DNA from: Mycobacterium sp. 852002-51961_SCH5331710
GTDB lineage: Bacteria > Actinomycetota > Actinomycetes > Mycobacteriales > Mycobacteriaceae
Assembly: GCF_001665535.1 (NCBI RefSeq)
Contig: NZ_LZSQ01000019.1
Location: forward strand, 62,001-126,000
DNA: 64,000 nt
Direction of reading: 5' to 3'
Part shown: positions 1 through 8,883 of the stretch, piece by piece
How positions within the stretch are numbered: position 1 is the first letter of the stretch
Layout: each line of letters starts with the position of its first letter
Made by a program: the position numbers and the translations under genes
Notes under the pieces: model-generated
Told to the model about the DNA's origin: nothing
Databases searched by the model: none
What the model saw: the letters and a program-made list of their open reading frames with translations, nothing else

Positions 1-13
1 TCGCTCGTAAGAC

Positions 14-1405
14 TCAGATGACTACAACGCCCTCGGCGACGCCGATGGCACGCAGATCGCGGTACCAGCGCTCAACGGGGTGTTCCTTGGTGTAACCGTG
101 GCCGCCGAGAAGCTGCACACCGTCCAGGCCGATCTGCATTCCCTTGTCGGTTCCCAGCCGCTTGGCCAGCGCGGCTTCGCGGGCGAACGGCAGGCCCTGG
201 TCGGCCCGCGATGCGCCGCGCCAGGTAATCAGGCGCAGACCGTCGAACTCGATCGCCATGTTGGCGCACATGAAAGCGACCGCCTGGCGGTGCGCGATCG
301 GTTCGCCGAAAGCTTGGCGCTCCTTGACATATGGCACGACGTAGTCGAGCACCGCATGCGAGGTTCCGACGGCCAGCGCCGCCCAGCCGAGCCGAGACAG
401 CGCGAGCGCCTCCGAGTAATCCTCATCGTTGGCGCCCTCTTCGCCGAGCCGCGCCGACAGTGGCACGGTGACCCCGTCGAGCGACACCTGACCGATCGCG
501 GCCCCGCGGATTCCCATACCCGGGTCCGGCGTGACGCTGAGCCCCTTCGACGACGATTCGACGATGAACAGCGCGGGCTTGCCATTGAGTTGCGCTGCGA
601 CGATGAATAATTCGGCGTTCGCGGCCGCCGGCACCAACGACTTCACGCCGTCGAGGCGGTAACCGCTCGGCGTGCGCACGGCCGTGGTCTTCAACGCGGT
701 CGGATCGAACAGCGGACGCGGTTCGGCGATCGCGACGCAGGACTGCGGGACGTTCTCGCCCGCGAACTCCTTCAGATAGGTGGCCTGCTGATCGGCGCTG
801 CCCCAATGCGTGAGCGCCGATGCGACGCCCGCGGGAGCCAGGATCGGAAGCGCGAGGCCCATGTCGCCGTAAGCGAGCGCCTCGGCGACAAGGACATTGG
901 TGACGGCCGCCCGGTGCGCGGCGATGCCCTCGAAATCTTCGGGCACGTTGATCGCGGTGATGCCGAGTTCGGACGCCTTGGCCACGAGGTCGACGGGGTA
1001 GTCGGCGGCCTCGTCGGCTTCTCGCGCCGCCGGGCGGATGACTTCGTCGGCGAACTCGCCGACCGTCTCGACGATCATCTGCTGTTCGTCGTCGGGGGTG
1101 AGATCGAAGTAGTCCGATCCGCTCTTCTTCAGCCGCGTCGGGCCGCTCTGATTACCCGACACGCGCTTGAACTGTCGGTTGGCGGCGCCCGCGACAGAGA
1201 AGACCTGCTTGACGCCGTACTTCAACCCGCGGTTGAGCGGGTCACGCAGGTTGTAGCGATCCAAGAACTCCTGACCGACCAGGGGAGTGACCAGCGCGAG
1301 CCCGAGATCGGTTGCGGAGCGCTTGTGTTTCTTCAAGCCGACGGCACTTTCCTTGCCGCTGCGCTTGGGCTTGGATCCGTTTTTCGACGGCAGGTTCTTG
1401 CTCAT
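14..1405 (-). CDS. fadE24: Acyl-CoA dehydrogenase, FadE24-like
   Basis: A complete 463-residue flavin-dependent acyl-CoA dehydrogenase, which would introduce the alpha-beta double bond in acyl-CoA thioesters. The first ~100 residues are a basic, Lys/Arg-rich extension absent from ordinary ACADs. The dehydrogenase fold follows from DLTPDDEQQ (~103), with the middle beta domain around CVAIAEP and a C-terminal helical domain ending LLGGHGYTKEHPVERWYRD. The stop lies at the very left edge of the window. It lies 96 bp downstream of hisN on the same strand; in M. tuberculosis the hisN-like gene Rv3137 is likewise followed by fadE24-fadE23. The fadE24 symbol rests on that synteny and is tentative; the ACAD family call is firm. 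Two tandem palindromic elements precede it. Confidence 0.85.
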   Translation of the reverse strand: MSKNLPSKNGSKPKRSGKESAVGLKKHKRSATDLGLALVTPLVGQEFLDRYNLRDPLNRGLKYGVKQVFSVAGAANRQFKRVSGNQSGPTRLKKSGSDYFDLTPDDEQQMIVETVGEFADEVIRPAAREADEAADYPVDLVAKASELGITAINVPEDFEGIAAHRAAVTNVLVAEALAYGDMGLALPILAPAGVASALTHWGSADQQATYLKEFAGENVPQSCVAIAEPRPLFDPTALKTTAVRTPSGYRLDGVKSLVPAAANAELFIVAAQLNGKPALFIVESSSKGLSVTPDPGMGIRGAAIGQVSLDGVTVPLSARLGEEGANDEDYSEALALSRLGWAALAVGTSHAVLDYVVPYVKERQAFGEPIAHRQAVAFMCANMAIEFDGLRLITWRGASRADQGLPFAREAALAKRLGTDKGMQIGLDGVQLLGGHGYTKEHPVERWYRDLRAIGVAEGVVVI

Positions 1406-1445
1406 TTCGACTGCCTCGCTTTGATTGGGGACGTCCGAACTCGTC

Positions 1446-1490
1446 GAACTGACTCCAGAGTAAGGTATCGGAACTGACTCACAAGTAAGT
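1446..1490. promoter_or_regulatory. Tandem operator-like repeats upstream of fadE24-like gene
   Basis: Two copies of ACTGACT-N4-AGTAAG lie 25 bp apart (1448-1465 and 1473-1490) between hisN and the acyl-CoA dehydrogenase. The right copy is a palindrome ACTnACT-N4-AGTnAGT; the left differs at its last base. Spacing and symmetry suggest two regulator dimers on one face of the DNA, about 40-85 bp upstream of the fadE start. The regulator is not in the window. Confidence 0.6.
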
Positions 1491-1501
1491 TGTTGTCGAA
1501 C

Positions 1502-2299
1502 TCACAGCAGCCGACGCAGAACCTCATCGTGTAGCAGGCCGTTGGTCGCGACCGCGCTGCCACCGTGAGGCCCATCCTCGCCATCGAGGTTGGTGAAACG
1601 GCCCCCGGCCTCGCGCACCAAGACGTCGAGTGGCGCCAGGTCCCACGTCGACACCTCGGGCTCCATCGCGATGTCGACGGCGCCCTCCGCGACGAGGCAG
1701 TAGTTGTAGAAGTCGCCGTAGCCGCGCACCCGCCACACGGCGTCGGTCAGCGCGACGAACCGTTCGCGGATGCCGCGGTCGGCCCAGCCCGAGAGGCTGG
1801 AGAACGCCAGGCTCGCCGAGCCGAGGTCATCGACCTTCGACACGGTCAAATGTCGCTCCGCTTGCCCGCTCACCCGCGCGAACGCGCCCCGGCCGGCCAC
1901 CGCCCACCACCGACGATGCAGCGCGGGCGCACTCACCACGCCGAGCACCGGAACGCCGTCGTGCAACAGCGCGATCAGCGTCGCCCACACCGGCACGCCG
2001 CGCACGAAATTCTTGGTCCCGTCGATCGGGTCGACGACCCACTGCCTGCCCACGAATTCCTTCGTCCCACCGAACTCCTCGCCGAACACCGAATCGTTCG
2101 GGCGCTCCCGCTCGAGTCGCTGCCGGATCATCGACTCGACCTCGAGGTCGGCATCCGTGGCGGGGGTCAGGTCGGGTTTGGTTTCGACGACGAGGTCCAC
2201 CGCGCCGAAGCGGGCCATCGTCCTGGCGTCCGATTCATCGGCCAGGGTAAGCGCCAGTGCCAGATCGTCCGCCCCACTCGCGCTCGCCTCGGAATCCAT
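1502..2299 (-). CDS. hisN: Histidinol-phosphatase / inositol monophosphatase family (HisN-like)
   Basis: A 265-residue Mg-dependent phosphatase of the inositol monophosphatase superfamily. Actinobacterial HisN members dephosphorylate histidinol phosphate in histidine synthesis. The metal-binding motifs are all present: GEEFGG (~75), [12 protein letters not shown] (~89) and [15 protein letters not shown] (~218). Length is normal for the family. The ATG at 2299 faces the ATG of a small membrane-protein gene only 23 bp away, so the two share a divergent promoter region. Substrate choice within this superfamily cannot be settled from motifs; the HisN name follows the closest mycobacterial usage. 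Confidence 0.85.
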   Translation of the reverse strand: MDSEASASGADDLALALTLADESDARTMARFGAVDLVVETKPDLTPATDADLEVESMIRQRLERERPNDSVFGEEFGGTKEFVGRQWVVDPIDGTKNFVRGVPVWATLIALLHDGVPVLGVVSAPALHRRWWAVAGRGAFARVSGQAERHLTVSKVDDLGSASLAFSSLSGWADRGIRERFVALTDAVWRVRGYGDFYNYCLVAEGAVDIAMEPEVSTWDLAPLDVLVREAGGRFTNLDGEDGPHGGSAVATNGLLHDEVLRRLL

Positions 2300-2322
2300 G
2301 CCTGTCGTCCTACCATGTCGGG

Positions 2323-2694
2323 ATGTGGGAATTCGCGGTGATAGTGCTGCTGGTTGGTGCGCTGGTGCTGCTGGCCCGGCCGATGCTGATGCGCCGCCGC
2401 GGCGCCCCGACCGACTGGCCCTCGGGTCAGTTGCTGGTCACCGGCGTCAGCCCGCGACCCACTGACGTGACCGGGCCCCAGTACGTGACGATCACCGGCG
2501 TTATCAACGGCCCCACGGTTAACGAGCACGTCGTATACCAGCGGCTCGAGGTGGACGTCGACGACTGGCCGACAATGGGCCAGCTGTTCCCGGTCGTCTA
2601 CTCGCCGAAGAACCCCGACAACTGGCGGTTCGCGCCGCAGGGCCTGCCGCCGGACGCCGCGCCGCCGCCTCCGCCGCCGCAGCCGTACGCCTGA
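2323..2694 (+). CDS. Small membrane-anchored hypothetical protein
   Basis: A 123-residue protein of no recognised family. The ATG at 2323 puts a hydrophobic segment ([15 protein letters not shown], residues 3-17) right at the N terminus, followed by basic residues (LMRRRG), so it should be anchored with its body in the cytoplasm or held at the membrane face. An earlier in-frame ATG at 2257 would add a non-hydrophobic stretch overlapping hisN and is less likely. The C terminus is a proline run (residues ~110-120). Its stop codon TGA abuts the fprA stop on the other strand, forming TGATCA with no spacer, so both genes end convergently at one palindrome. Confidence 0.75.
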   Translation: MWEFAVIVLLVGALVLLARPMLMRRRGAPTDWPSGQLLVTGVSPRPTDVTGPQYVTITGVINGPTVNEHVVYQRLEVDVDDWPTMGQLFPVVYSPKNPDNWRFAPQGLPPDAAPPPPPPQPYA

Positions 2695-4059
2695 TCAGCC
2701 GTGCCCGATCCTCAGCATTTCGGCCACGCTGGTCAGCTTGACGCGCGGCCGTCCATGCGGTTCGCCCGCTGACCGTTCGTACTCGTCGATCAGCCGCCAG
2801 TGGTCGTCGGTGATGACCTTCGGCTGCCGCTCGACCAGCCATTCCGCCAGCCGCCTCGAGTGGTTCTCGTCGAAGTCGGACAACTGCGCATCGGACAGAT
2901 CGGCGATCAGCGTGTCGACCGTTTCCTGCGAGTCGCTCTTGTTGCTGCCGATGACGCCGGTCGGGCCCCGCTTGATCCAGCCGACGACGTACTCGTTGCG
3001 GCTGCCGTCCACGCGGCCGCCGGTGTGCGGGATCGTGCCGCTGCGTTCGTCGAACGGCAGGCCCGGTGTCGGCACACCGCGATAGCCCACCGCGCGCACC
3101 ACCAGCTGGGCCGGCACCTCCTCGCGTTCGCCGGTGTCCTTCGCGACGATGCGGCCGTTCTCCTCGACCAGCTCGTTGCGCCCGAGCACGATCGACTCCA
3201 CGCGCCCGTCGCCCTTGATCTCGATCGGCGAGGTGCGGAACCGGAACACGATGCGACGCTTGGCGTTCTTCGGTGTCTGCTCGGCGTAGCCGCGCAACAC
3301 CTTGATGTTGTTGCGGACGGTCTTGCCCGCCGCCTCGAGGTCCTCGTCGGTGATGTCGGCGAAGTCGGCGGGATCGATGATGACATCGACGTCGCCGAGC
3401 CCCTCGAGGTGTCCGAGCTCGCGCAGCTCCAGGGTGGTGAACGGCGCCTGCAACGGACCGCGCCTGCCGACGACGAGGACCTCCTCGACCCCGCGGTCGT
3501 GCAGCGACTTCAATGCGTGGTCAGCGATGTCCGTCGCGGCCAGCACATCGGGGTCGGTGACGAGGATCCGCGCGACATCGAGTGCGACGTTGCCGTTGCC
3601 GATCACGACGGCGCGGCCGCTGGAGATGTCCGGCGCGATCTCCTCGAAGTGCGGGTGCGCGTTGTACCAGCCGACGAAATCGACGGCGGCGACGCTGCCG
3701 GGCAGGTCCTCGCCCGGGATGCCCAGCGCCCGGTCCGACTGCGCACCGACTGCATAGATCACCGCGTCGTACTGTTCGGCCAACTCGGCGGGATGCACGT
3801 GCTCGCCGACCGCGACGTTGCCGAAGAACCGGAACCGCGGATCGAGGGCCGTCTTCTCGAACTGGGCGCTGATCGACTTGATCTTCGGATGGTCGGGGGC
3901 CACACCCGAGCGCACCAGCCCCCAGGGGGTCGGGAGCATCTCGAGCATGTCGACGCGCACGTCGGCGTCTTCGGCGGAGTCGGCGAACTTGAGCAACGAC
4001 GCGGCGGCGAAGTAACCCGAAGGCCCTGAGCCGACGATCGCCACGTGGTAGGGGCGCAT
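2695..4059 (-). CDS. fprA: NADPH-ferredoxin/adrenodoxin reductase FprA
   Basis: A 454-residue FAD enzyme that passes electrons from NADPH to ferredoxins, e.g. for P450s or other oxygenases. The N-terminal FAD-binding motif is VAIVGSGPSGYFAA (~7-19), the adrenodoxin-reductase signature TPWGLVRSGVAPDHP follows (~47), and the NADPH-binding Rossmann motif is VIGNGNVALDVAR (~152-164). Length matches mycobacterial FprA. It is transcribed away from prfB across a 161-bp region. It is the only intact ferredoxin reductase seen here and a possible electron source for the three P450s, which lack a dedicated reductase. Confidence 0.93.
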   Translation of the reverse strand: MRPYHVAIVGSGPSGYFAAASLLKFADSAEDADVRVDMLEMLPTPWGLVRSGVAPDHPKIKSISAQFEKTALDPRFRFFGNVAVGEHVHPAELAEQYDAVIYAVGAQSDRALGIPGEDLPGSVAAVDFVGWYNAHPHFEEIAPDISSGRAVVIGNGNVALDVARILVTDPDVLAATDIADHALKSLHDRGVEEVLVVGRRGPLQAPFTTLELRELGHLEGLGDVDVIIDPADFADITDEDLEAAGKTVRNNIKVLRGYAEQTPKNAKRRIVFRFRTSPIEIKGDGRVESIVLGRNELVEENGRIVAKDTGEREEVPAQLVVRAVGYRGVPTPGLPFDERSGTIPHTGGRVDGSRNEYVVGWIKRGPTGVIGSNKSDSQETVDTLIADLSDAQLSDFDENHSRRLAEWLVERQPKVITDDHWRLIDEYERSAGEPHGRPRVKLTSVAEMLRIGHG

Positions 4060-4147
4060 GGATACCTTTTGTCGAGTTTCCTGTCGCTGACCGGCCTCGC
4101 GCAGGGGGCTGTCGCGTCGGGGCCGGGCGGTTACGCCTCCGATGCTA

Positions 4148-4164
4148 GAACGCGCACCGCGTTC
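4148..4164. promoter_or_regulatory. Inverted repeat in fprA-prfB intergenic region
   Basis: A perfect 7-bp inverted repeat GAACGCG-CAC-CGCGTTC lies between the divergent fprA and prfB genes. It is about 57 bp upstream of the prfB GTG and 90 bp upstream of the fprA ATG. It could be an operator or a short hairpin in a leader; the sequence alone does not decide. Confidence 0.45.
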
Positions 4165-4206
4165 GGTGCCGCCAGTCGTGAGAACCGGCCTCGATCGGCA
4201 CCCGGG

Positions 4207-4212
4207 TAACCT
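4207..4212 (+). promoter_or_regulatory. Candidate -10 box of prfB (leaderless)
   Basis: TAACCT ends 8 nt before the GTG start of prfB. With the usual -10 to start distance, transcription would begin at or next to the GTG, giving a leaderless mRNA, common in mycobacteria. No good Shine-Dalgarno precedes the GTG, which fits. Confidence 0.4.
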
Positions 4213-4220
4213 GAACTCCC

Positions 4221-5327
4221 GTGGATCCTGACCGTCAAGCCGACCTCGCCGCCCTTGACTCCACCCTGACCACGGTGGAGCGGGTGCTCGACGTCGAGGG
4301 CCTCCGCGGTCGCATCGAGAAGCTCGAGCACGAGGCCTCCGACCCGAACCTGTGGGACGACCAGACGCGTGCTCAGAAGGTGACCAGCGAGCTGTCGCAC
4401 GCGCAGGGCGAGTTGCGGCGCGTCGAGGAGCTGCGGCAGCGGCTCGACGACCTGCCGGTGATGTACGAGCTGGCCGCCGAAGAGGGCAGTGCCGACGAAC
4501 TCGCCGAGGCCGACGCGGAGCTGGGCAAGCTGCGCGAGGACATCGAGGCGATGGAGGTCCGCACGCTGCTGTCCGGCGAGTACGACGAGCGCGAGGCCGT
4601 CGTCACCATCCGCTCGGGGGCCGGCGGGGTGGACGCCGCGGACTGGGCCGAGATGTTGATGCGCATGTACATCCGCTGGGCCGAACAGCACGACTATCCC
4701 GTCGAGGTCTTCGACATCTCCTACGCCGAAGAGGCGGGCATCAAGAGCGCGACCTTCGCCGTGCACGCGCCGTTCGCCTACGGCACGCTGTCGGTCGAGC
4801 AGGGCACCCACCGCCTGGTGCGCATCAGCCCGTTCGACAACCAGAGCCGCAGGCAGACGTCGTTCGCCGACGTCGAGGTGTTGCCGGTGGTCGAGACCAC
4901 CGACCACATCGAAATCCCGGAAAGCGATGTGCGCGTTGACGTCTACCGCTCCAGCGGGCCGGGCGGGCAGTCGGTGAACACCACGGACTCGGCGGTCCGG
5001 CTGACCCACATCCCGACGGGCATCGTGGTGACGTGTCAGAACGAGAAGTCGCAGCTGCAGAACAAGGTTTCGGCGATGCGGGTTCTGCAGGCAAAACTGT
5101 TGGAGCGCAAGCGCTTGGAAGAGCGCGCCGAGATGGACGCCCTCAAGGGCGACGGCGGCAGCTCGTGGGGCAACCAGATGCGGTCCTACGTGCTGCACCC
5201 CTACCAGATGGTCAAGGACCTGCGCACCGAGTTCGAGGTCGGCAACCCGGCCGCGGTGCTGGACGGGGACATCGACGGATTTCTGGAAGCCGGGATCCGT
5301 TGGCGCAAGAGCCAATCAGACGATTAG
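4221..5327 (+). CDS. prfB: Peptide chain release factor 2
   Basis: A 368-residue class I release factor recognising UGA and UAA. The stop-reading tripeptide SPF ([10 protein letters not shown], ~203) identifies RF2 rather than RF1 (which has PxT). The peptidyl-tRNA hydrolysis motif GGQ is in [17 protein letters not shown] (~243-260). The reading frame is continuous from the GTG at 4221, so the programmed +1 frameshift of the E. coli gene is absent, as expected for actinobacteria. It heads a compact + strand run through ftsEX and smpB; the next gene begins 7 bp after its stop. Confidence 0.95.
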   Translation: MDPDRQADLAALDSTLTTVERVLDVEGLRGRIEKLEHEASDPNLWDDQTRAQKVTSELSHAQGELRRVEELRQRLDDLPVMYELAAEEGSADELAEADAELGKLREDIEAMEVRTLLSGEYDEREAVVTIRSGAGGVDAADWAEMLMRMYIRWAEQHDYPVEVFDISYAEEAGIKSATFAVHAPFAYGTLSVEQGTHRLVRISPFDNQSRRQTSFADVEVLPVVETTDHIEIPESDVRVDVYRSSGPGGQSVNTTDSAVRLTHIPTGIVVTCQNEKSQLQNKVSAMRVLQAKLLERKRLEERAEMDALKGDGGSSWGNQMRSYVLHPYQMVKDLRTEFEVGNPAAVLDGDIDGFLEAGIRWRKSQSDD

Positions 5328-5334
5328 CGCCGAG

Positions 5335-6312
5335 ATGAACAGCACCGTACTCGCCTTCGACTTCGCCGAGCGCTGGACCGGCTTCTGGACCGGCAACATC
5401 GGGGTGTGGATCCTCGACCGCGGGGTGCGCATCGCGCTCCTGCTGATCGGCGGCGTGCTGGCGGCGCGGTTCATCAACTGGGGCGCAATGAAGGTCGTGC
5501 GACGCCTCGACGCCGAGTACGCGGGAAGCGACCAGTTGGTGCGCTCGGAGACCACCAAGCACCGCCAGGCGGTCGCGTCGGTGATCTCGTGGGTTTCGGT
5601 CGCGCTGCTGTTCGTCATCGTGATCGTCGAGGTGACGGACATCCTCGCCATCCCGATCGGATCGCTGGTGGCCCCCGCCGCGGTGCTGGGCGCCGCGCTG
5701 GGCTTCGGCGCGCAGCGGCTCGTGCAGGATCTGCTCTCGGGATTCTTCATCATCACCGAGAAGCAGTACGGCTTCGGCGATCTGGTGTCGTTGACGGTGA
5801 CGGGTGTCGCGGCGCCGGCCGAGGGCACCGTCGAGGACGTCACGTTGCGCGTCACCAAGCTGCGCTCGAGCGAGGGCGAGATGATGACGATCCCCAACGG
5901 TCAGATCGTCAAATCGGTCAACCTGTCGAAGGACTGGGCGCGCGCCGTCATCGACATCCCCGTCCCGACGTCGGCCGACCTGAACGAGGTCAACGACCTG
6001 CTGCACAGCGTCGCCGAAAGCGCCTACGAGGATCCGGGGCTGCGCGATCTGTTGCTCGATGCCCCGCAGCTGATGGGGGTGGAGAGCATCGAGCTCGACA
6101 CCGTCAATCTGCGGATGGTGGCGCGCACCCTGCCCGGTAAGCAGTTCGAGGTCGGCCGTCGGCTCCGTGTTCTGGTCATCCGTGCGCTGCGCCGCGGCGG
6201 CATCTCGTCACCAGGTGACGGGCACAACCCGATGGTCGCCGCGATCCCGCATCCAGCGGCCGTCCCCGAGGGCGGCGAGCCGACCCAACCCTCCCCGGAG
6301 CAGAAGCCGTGA
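5335..6312 (+). CDS. MscS-family mechanosensitive ion channel
   Basis: A 325-residue small-conductance mechanosensitive channel homologue that would gate under membrane tension during hypo-osmotic shock. Hydrophobic segments lie at about 25-45, 78-100 and 105-130. The last merges into the pore-lining motif AAALGFGAQRLVQDL followed by FFIITEKQYGFGDLV, the MscS beta-domain signature. The C-terminal cytoplasmic cage domain follows. The stop overlaps the GTG of the next gene by 4 bp, so translation is probably coupled. The same gene position is held by Rv3104c in M. tuberculosis. Confidence 0.88.
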   Translation: MNSTVLAFDFAERWTGFWTGNIGVWILDRGVRIALLLIGGVLAARFINWGAMKVVRRLDAEYAGSDQLVRSETTKHRQAVASVISWVSVALLFVIVIVEVTDILAIPIGSLVAPAAVLGAALGFGAQRLVQDLLSGFFIITEKQYGFGDLVSLTVTGVAAPAEGTVEDVTLRVTKLRSSEGEMMTIPNGQIVKSVNLSKDWARAVIDIPVPTSADLNEVNDLLHSVAESAYEDPGLRDLLLDAPQLMGVESIELDTVNLRMVARTLPGKQFEVGRRLRVLVIRALRRGGISSPGDGHNPMVAAIPHPAAVPEGGEPTQPSPEQKP

Positions 6313-6752
6313 GGAACTGGTTCCGGGGCCGCCTGGGCCGGATGCGGGTGTCCACCGTGGTGCTCATGGTCGCGTTCGTGGCGCTGTTCTGGGTGAACCA
6401 GACCTTCGAGCCGCCACCCACCCCGCCGGCGGCGCCCACCCCGGCCGTGGTGCCGCCCGGTTTCGTACCCGACCCGAACTACACTTGGGTGCCGCGCACC
6501 AACGTGCGGCGGTCCACGCCCACCACGACCACGACCACCACCACGACGACCACGACAAGCCCGACCGAGACCACGACCACCACGTCGCCGACGCCGACGA
6601 CGACCGTGATCGACCCCGACGGCCCCGGGCCGCGGCAGCCCACCACCGAGACCCTCGGACCGGAAACGACACCGACGACGCAGCCGCCCCTGTTCCCCCC
6701 GCTCCCGCAGTTGCTGCCGTCGCCGGCGCCGGCCCCGAGTCCGGTCAGCTAG
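6309..6752 (+). CDS. Proline/threonine-rich single-pass membrane protein
   Basis: A 147-residue protein with a basic N terminus, one transmembrane helix (VSTVVLMVAFVALFWV, ~14-29) and a long extracytoplasmic tail of Pro and Thr. Residues ~70-82 are an uninterrupted Thr run from repeated ACC/ACG codons, which could vary by slippage. No enzymatic domain is visible. Its place between mscS and ftsE matches Rv3103c of M. tuberculosis, also proline-rich. A cell-envelope or divisome-adjacent role is only an inference from the ftsEX neighbours. Confidence 0.8.
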   Translation: MRNWFRGRLGRMRVSTVVLMVAFVALFWVNQTFEPPPTPPAAPTPAVVPPGFVPDPNYTWVPRTNVRRSTPTTTTTTTTTTTTSPTETTTTTSPTPTTTVIDPDGPGPRQPTTETLGPETTPTTQPPLFPPLPQLLPSPAPAPSPVS

Positions 6753-6788
6753 GGCATCGCTGTTCCCCCGCTACACTGGCGTGCCGTG

Positions 6789-7478
6789 ATGATCACCCTC
6801 AACAACGTGACCAAGCAGTACAAGTCGTCTGCGCGGCCCGCGCTCGACAATGTCTCGGTCAAGATCGACAAGGGTGAGTTCGTCTTCCTCATCGGGCCGT
6901 CGGGTTCGGGCAAGTCGACGTTCATGCGGCTGCTGCTGGCCGAGGAGACCCCGACCCACGGCGACATCCAGGTGTCGAAGTTCCATGTCAACAAGCTGCC
7001 GGGCCGGCATATCCCCAGCCTGCGCCAGGTGATCGGCTGCGTTTTCCAGGACTTCCGGCTGCTGCAGCAGAAGACCGTTTTCGAGAACGTGGCGTTTGCG
7101 CTCGAGGTCATCGGCAAACGCGCCGACACCATCAACCGCGTGGTGCCCGACGTGCTGGAGATGGTCGGGCTGTCCGGCAAGGCCAATCGCCTGCCCGCCG
7201 AACTGTCCGGTGGCGAACAGCAGCGCGTCGCGATCGCCCGAGCCTTCGTGAACCGCCCGCTGGTGCTGCTCGCCGACGAGCCCACGGGCAACCTTGACCC
7301 CGAGACCAGCAAGGACATCATGGATCTGCTCGAGCGGATCAACCGCACCGGTACCACGGTGCTGATGGCCACCCATGACCACCACATCGTCGACTCAATG
7401 CGTCAGCGGGTCGTCGAACTCGAACTCGGCCGGCTGATTCGCGACGAGCAGCGCGGCGTCTACGGAATGGATCGCTAG
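6789..7478 (+). CDS. ftsE: Cell-division ABC transporter ATPase FtsE
   Basis: A 229-residue ABC ATPase that works with FtsX to control peptidoglycan hydrolases at the septum. Walker A is GPSGSGKST (~37), the Q-loop lies in CVFQDFRLL, the ABC signature is LSGGEQQ (~139) and Walker B is [10 protein letters not shown] (~159), followed by the H-loop MATHDHH. The ATG at 6789 gives the family length and start [15 protein letters not shown] just before it at 6786 is a possible in-frame alternative. The stop TAG shares its last base with the ftsX GTG, so the pair is translationally coupled. Confidence 0.95.
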   Translation: MITLNNVTKQYKSSARPALDNVSVKIDKGEFVFLIGPSGSGKSTFMRLLLAEETPTHGDIQVSKFHVNKLPGRHIPSLRQVIGCVFQDFRLLQQKTVFENVAFALEVIGKRADTINRVVPDVLEMVGLSGKANRLPAELSGGEQQRVAIARAFVNRPLVLLADEPTGNLDPETSKDIMDLLERINRTGTTVLMATHDHHIVDSMRQRVVELELGRLIRDEQRGVYGMDR

Positions 7479-8374
7479 TGCGCTTCGGCTTCCTCATCAA
7501 CGAGGTCCTCACTGGATTTCGTCGCAACGTCACCATGACCGTGGCGATGATTCTGACGACCGCGATCTCGATCGGGCTCTTCGGCGGCGGCCTGCTGGTC
7601 GTGCGGCTGGCCGATCAGTCCCGCAACATCTACCTCGACCGCGTCGAGAGCCAGGTGTTCTTGACCAACGACGTCTCGGCCAACGACCCGTCGTGCGACG
7701 CCGACCCGTGCAAGGCGCTGCGCCAGCAGATCGAGGACCGCGACGACGTGCGTTCGGTGCGCTTCCTCAACCGGGACGAGGCCTACGACGACGCGATCAA
7801 GAAGTTCCCGCAGTACAAGGACGTCGCGGGGCGCGATGCGTTCCCGGCGTCGTTCATCGTCAAGCTCGACAACCCCGAACAGCACAAGGATTTCGACCAG
7901 GCGATGGTCGGCCAGCCCGGCGTGCTCAACGTGCTCAACCAGAAGGAGCTGATCGACCGGCTGTTCGCGGTGCTCGACGGAATCAGTAACGCCGCGTTCG
8001 CGGTGGCGCTGGTGCAGGCGGTCGGCGCGATTCTGTTGATAGCCAACATGGTCCAAGTCGCGGCCTACACCAGACGCACCGAGATCGGCATCATGCGACT
8101 GGTCGGAGCCAGTCGCTGGTACACCCAGTTGCCGTTCCTGGTGGAGGCCATGCTGGCGGCGTTGATCGGTGTGGTCATCGCGATCGTCGGGCTGATAGTG
8201 GTGCGGGCGCTGTTCCTGGAGAACGCTTTGAACCAGTTCTATCAGGCGAATTTGATCGCCAAGGTCGACTACGCCGACGTGCTGTACTTCAGCGCACCGC
8301 TGATGCTGTTCCTCGGGCTGGCGATGTCGGGCATCACCGCGTACGTCACACTGCGGCTCTACATACGAAGGTAG
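7478..8374 (+). CDS. ftsX: Cell-division ABC transporter permease FtsX
   Basis: A 298-residue permease partner of FtsE. It has the FtsX layout: an N-terminal transmembrane helix ([23 protein letters not shown], from ~17), a large extracellular loop of about 120 residues with a Cys pair (CDADPC, ~70) that contacts peptidoglycan hydrolases, and three C-terminal helices (~170-295). The GTG at 7478 overlaps the ftsE stop by one base. The loop Cys pair could form a disulfide outside the membrane. Confidence 0.94.
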   Translation: MRFGFLINEVLTGFRRNVTMTVAMILTTAISIGLFGGGLLVVRLADQSRNIYLDRVESQVFLTNDVSANDPSCDADPCKALRQQIEDRDDVRSVRFLNRDEAYDDAIKKFPQYKDVAGRDAFPASFIVKLDNPEQHKDFDQAMVGQPGVLNVLNQKELIDRLFAVLDGISNAAFAVALVQAVGAILLIANMVQVAAYTRRTEIGIMRLVGASRWYTQLPFLVEAMLAALIGVVIAIVGLIVVRALFLENALNQFYQANLIAKVDYADVLYFSAPLMLFLGLAMSGITAYVTLRLYIRR

Positions 8375-8376
8375 CC

Positions 8377-8883
8377 GTGGCCAAAAAGGGCGCCAAGAAA
8401 GCCGATCCGTCCCGCTCCGGGAACAACAGGGTTGTCGCGACCAATCGTAAAGCGCGGCACAACTATTCGATTTTGGAGACATTCGAGGCGGGCATCCAGC
8501 TGGTCGGTACCGAGGTCAAGAGCCTGCGGGACGGACAGGCGTCGCTGGCCGACGCGTTCGCCACCGTCGACGACGGCGAGGTCTGGCTGCGCAACGTGCA
8601 CATCCCGGAGTATCACCACGGCACCTGGACCAACCACGCGCCGCGGCGCAACCGCAAACTGCTGATGCACCGCAAGCAGATCGATCAGCTGATCGGCCGG
8701 ATTCGCGACGGCAACCTCACACTCGTGCCGCTGTCGCTGTATTTCACCGAAGGCAAGGTCAAGGTGGAACTGGCGCTGGCCCGCGGCAAGGAAGCCCGCG
8801 ACAAGCGCCAGGACCTGGCCCGCCGCGACGCGCAGCGCGAGATCACCCGCGAGTTGGGTCGCCGCGCCAAGGGCATGACCTGA
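8377..8883 (+). CDS. smpB: tmRNA-binding protein SmpB
   Basis: A 168-residue SsrA-binding protein that delivers tmRNA to stalled ribosomes in trans-translation. Recognisable are the OB-fold core [20 protein letters not shown] (~26-45), [11 protein letters not shown] (~46-56) and the basic C-terminal tail that reads the empty decoding centre. The GTG lies 2 nt after the ftsX stop. Its RNA partner ssrA lies 4.2 kb downstream on the same strand, separated by three unrelated genes. Confidence 0.95.
   Translation: MAKKGAKKADPSRSGNNRVVATNRKARHNYSILETFEAGIQLVGTEVKSLRDGQASLADAFATVDDGEVWLRNVHIPEYHHGTWTNHAPRRNRKLLMHRKQIDQLIGRIRDGNLTLVPLSLYFTEGKVKVELALARGKEARDKRQDLARRDAQREITRELGRRAKGMT

Noticed and set aside
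2800-4029. A 409-codon plus-strand frame
   Set aside because: It is antisense to fprA, whose FAD and NADPH motifs are intact. The composition (Asp, Val, Arg, His, Leu repeats) is typical of shadow frames.
4131-5315. A 394-codon minus-strand frame over prfB
   Set aside because: prfB is certain by its GGQ and SPF motifs; this frame has no recognisable fold.
4221-5327. A programmed frameshift in prfB
   Set aside because: The frame is continuous from GTG to stop; no in-frame TGA near codon 25 is seen.
6530-6610. Repeated ACC/ACG run as a microsatellite or CRISPR-like repeat
   Set aside because: It simply encodes the Thr-rich tail of the membrane protein in frame; no spacer-repeat order exists.
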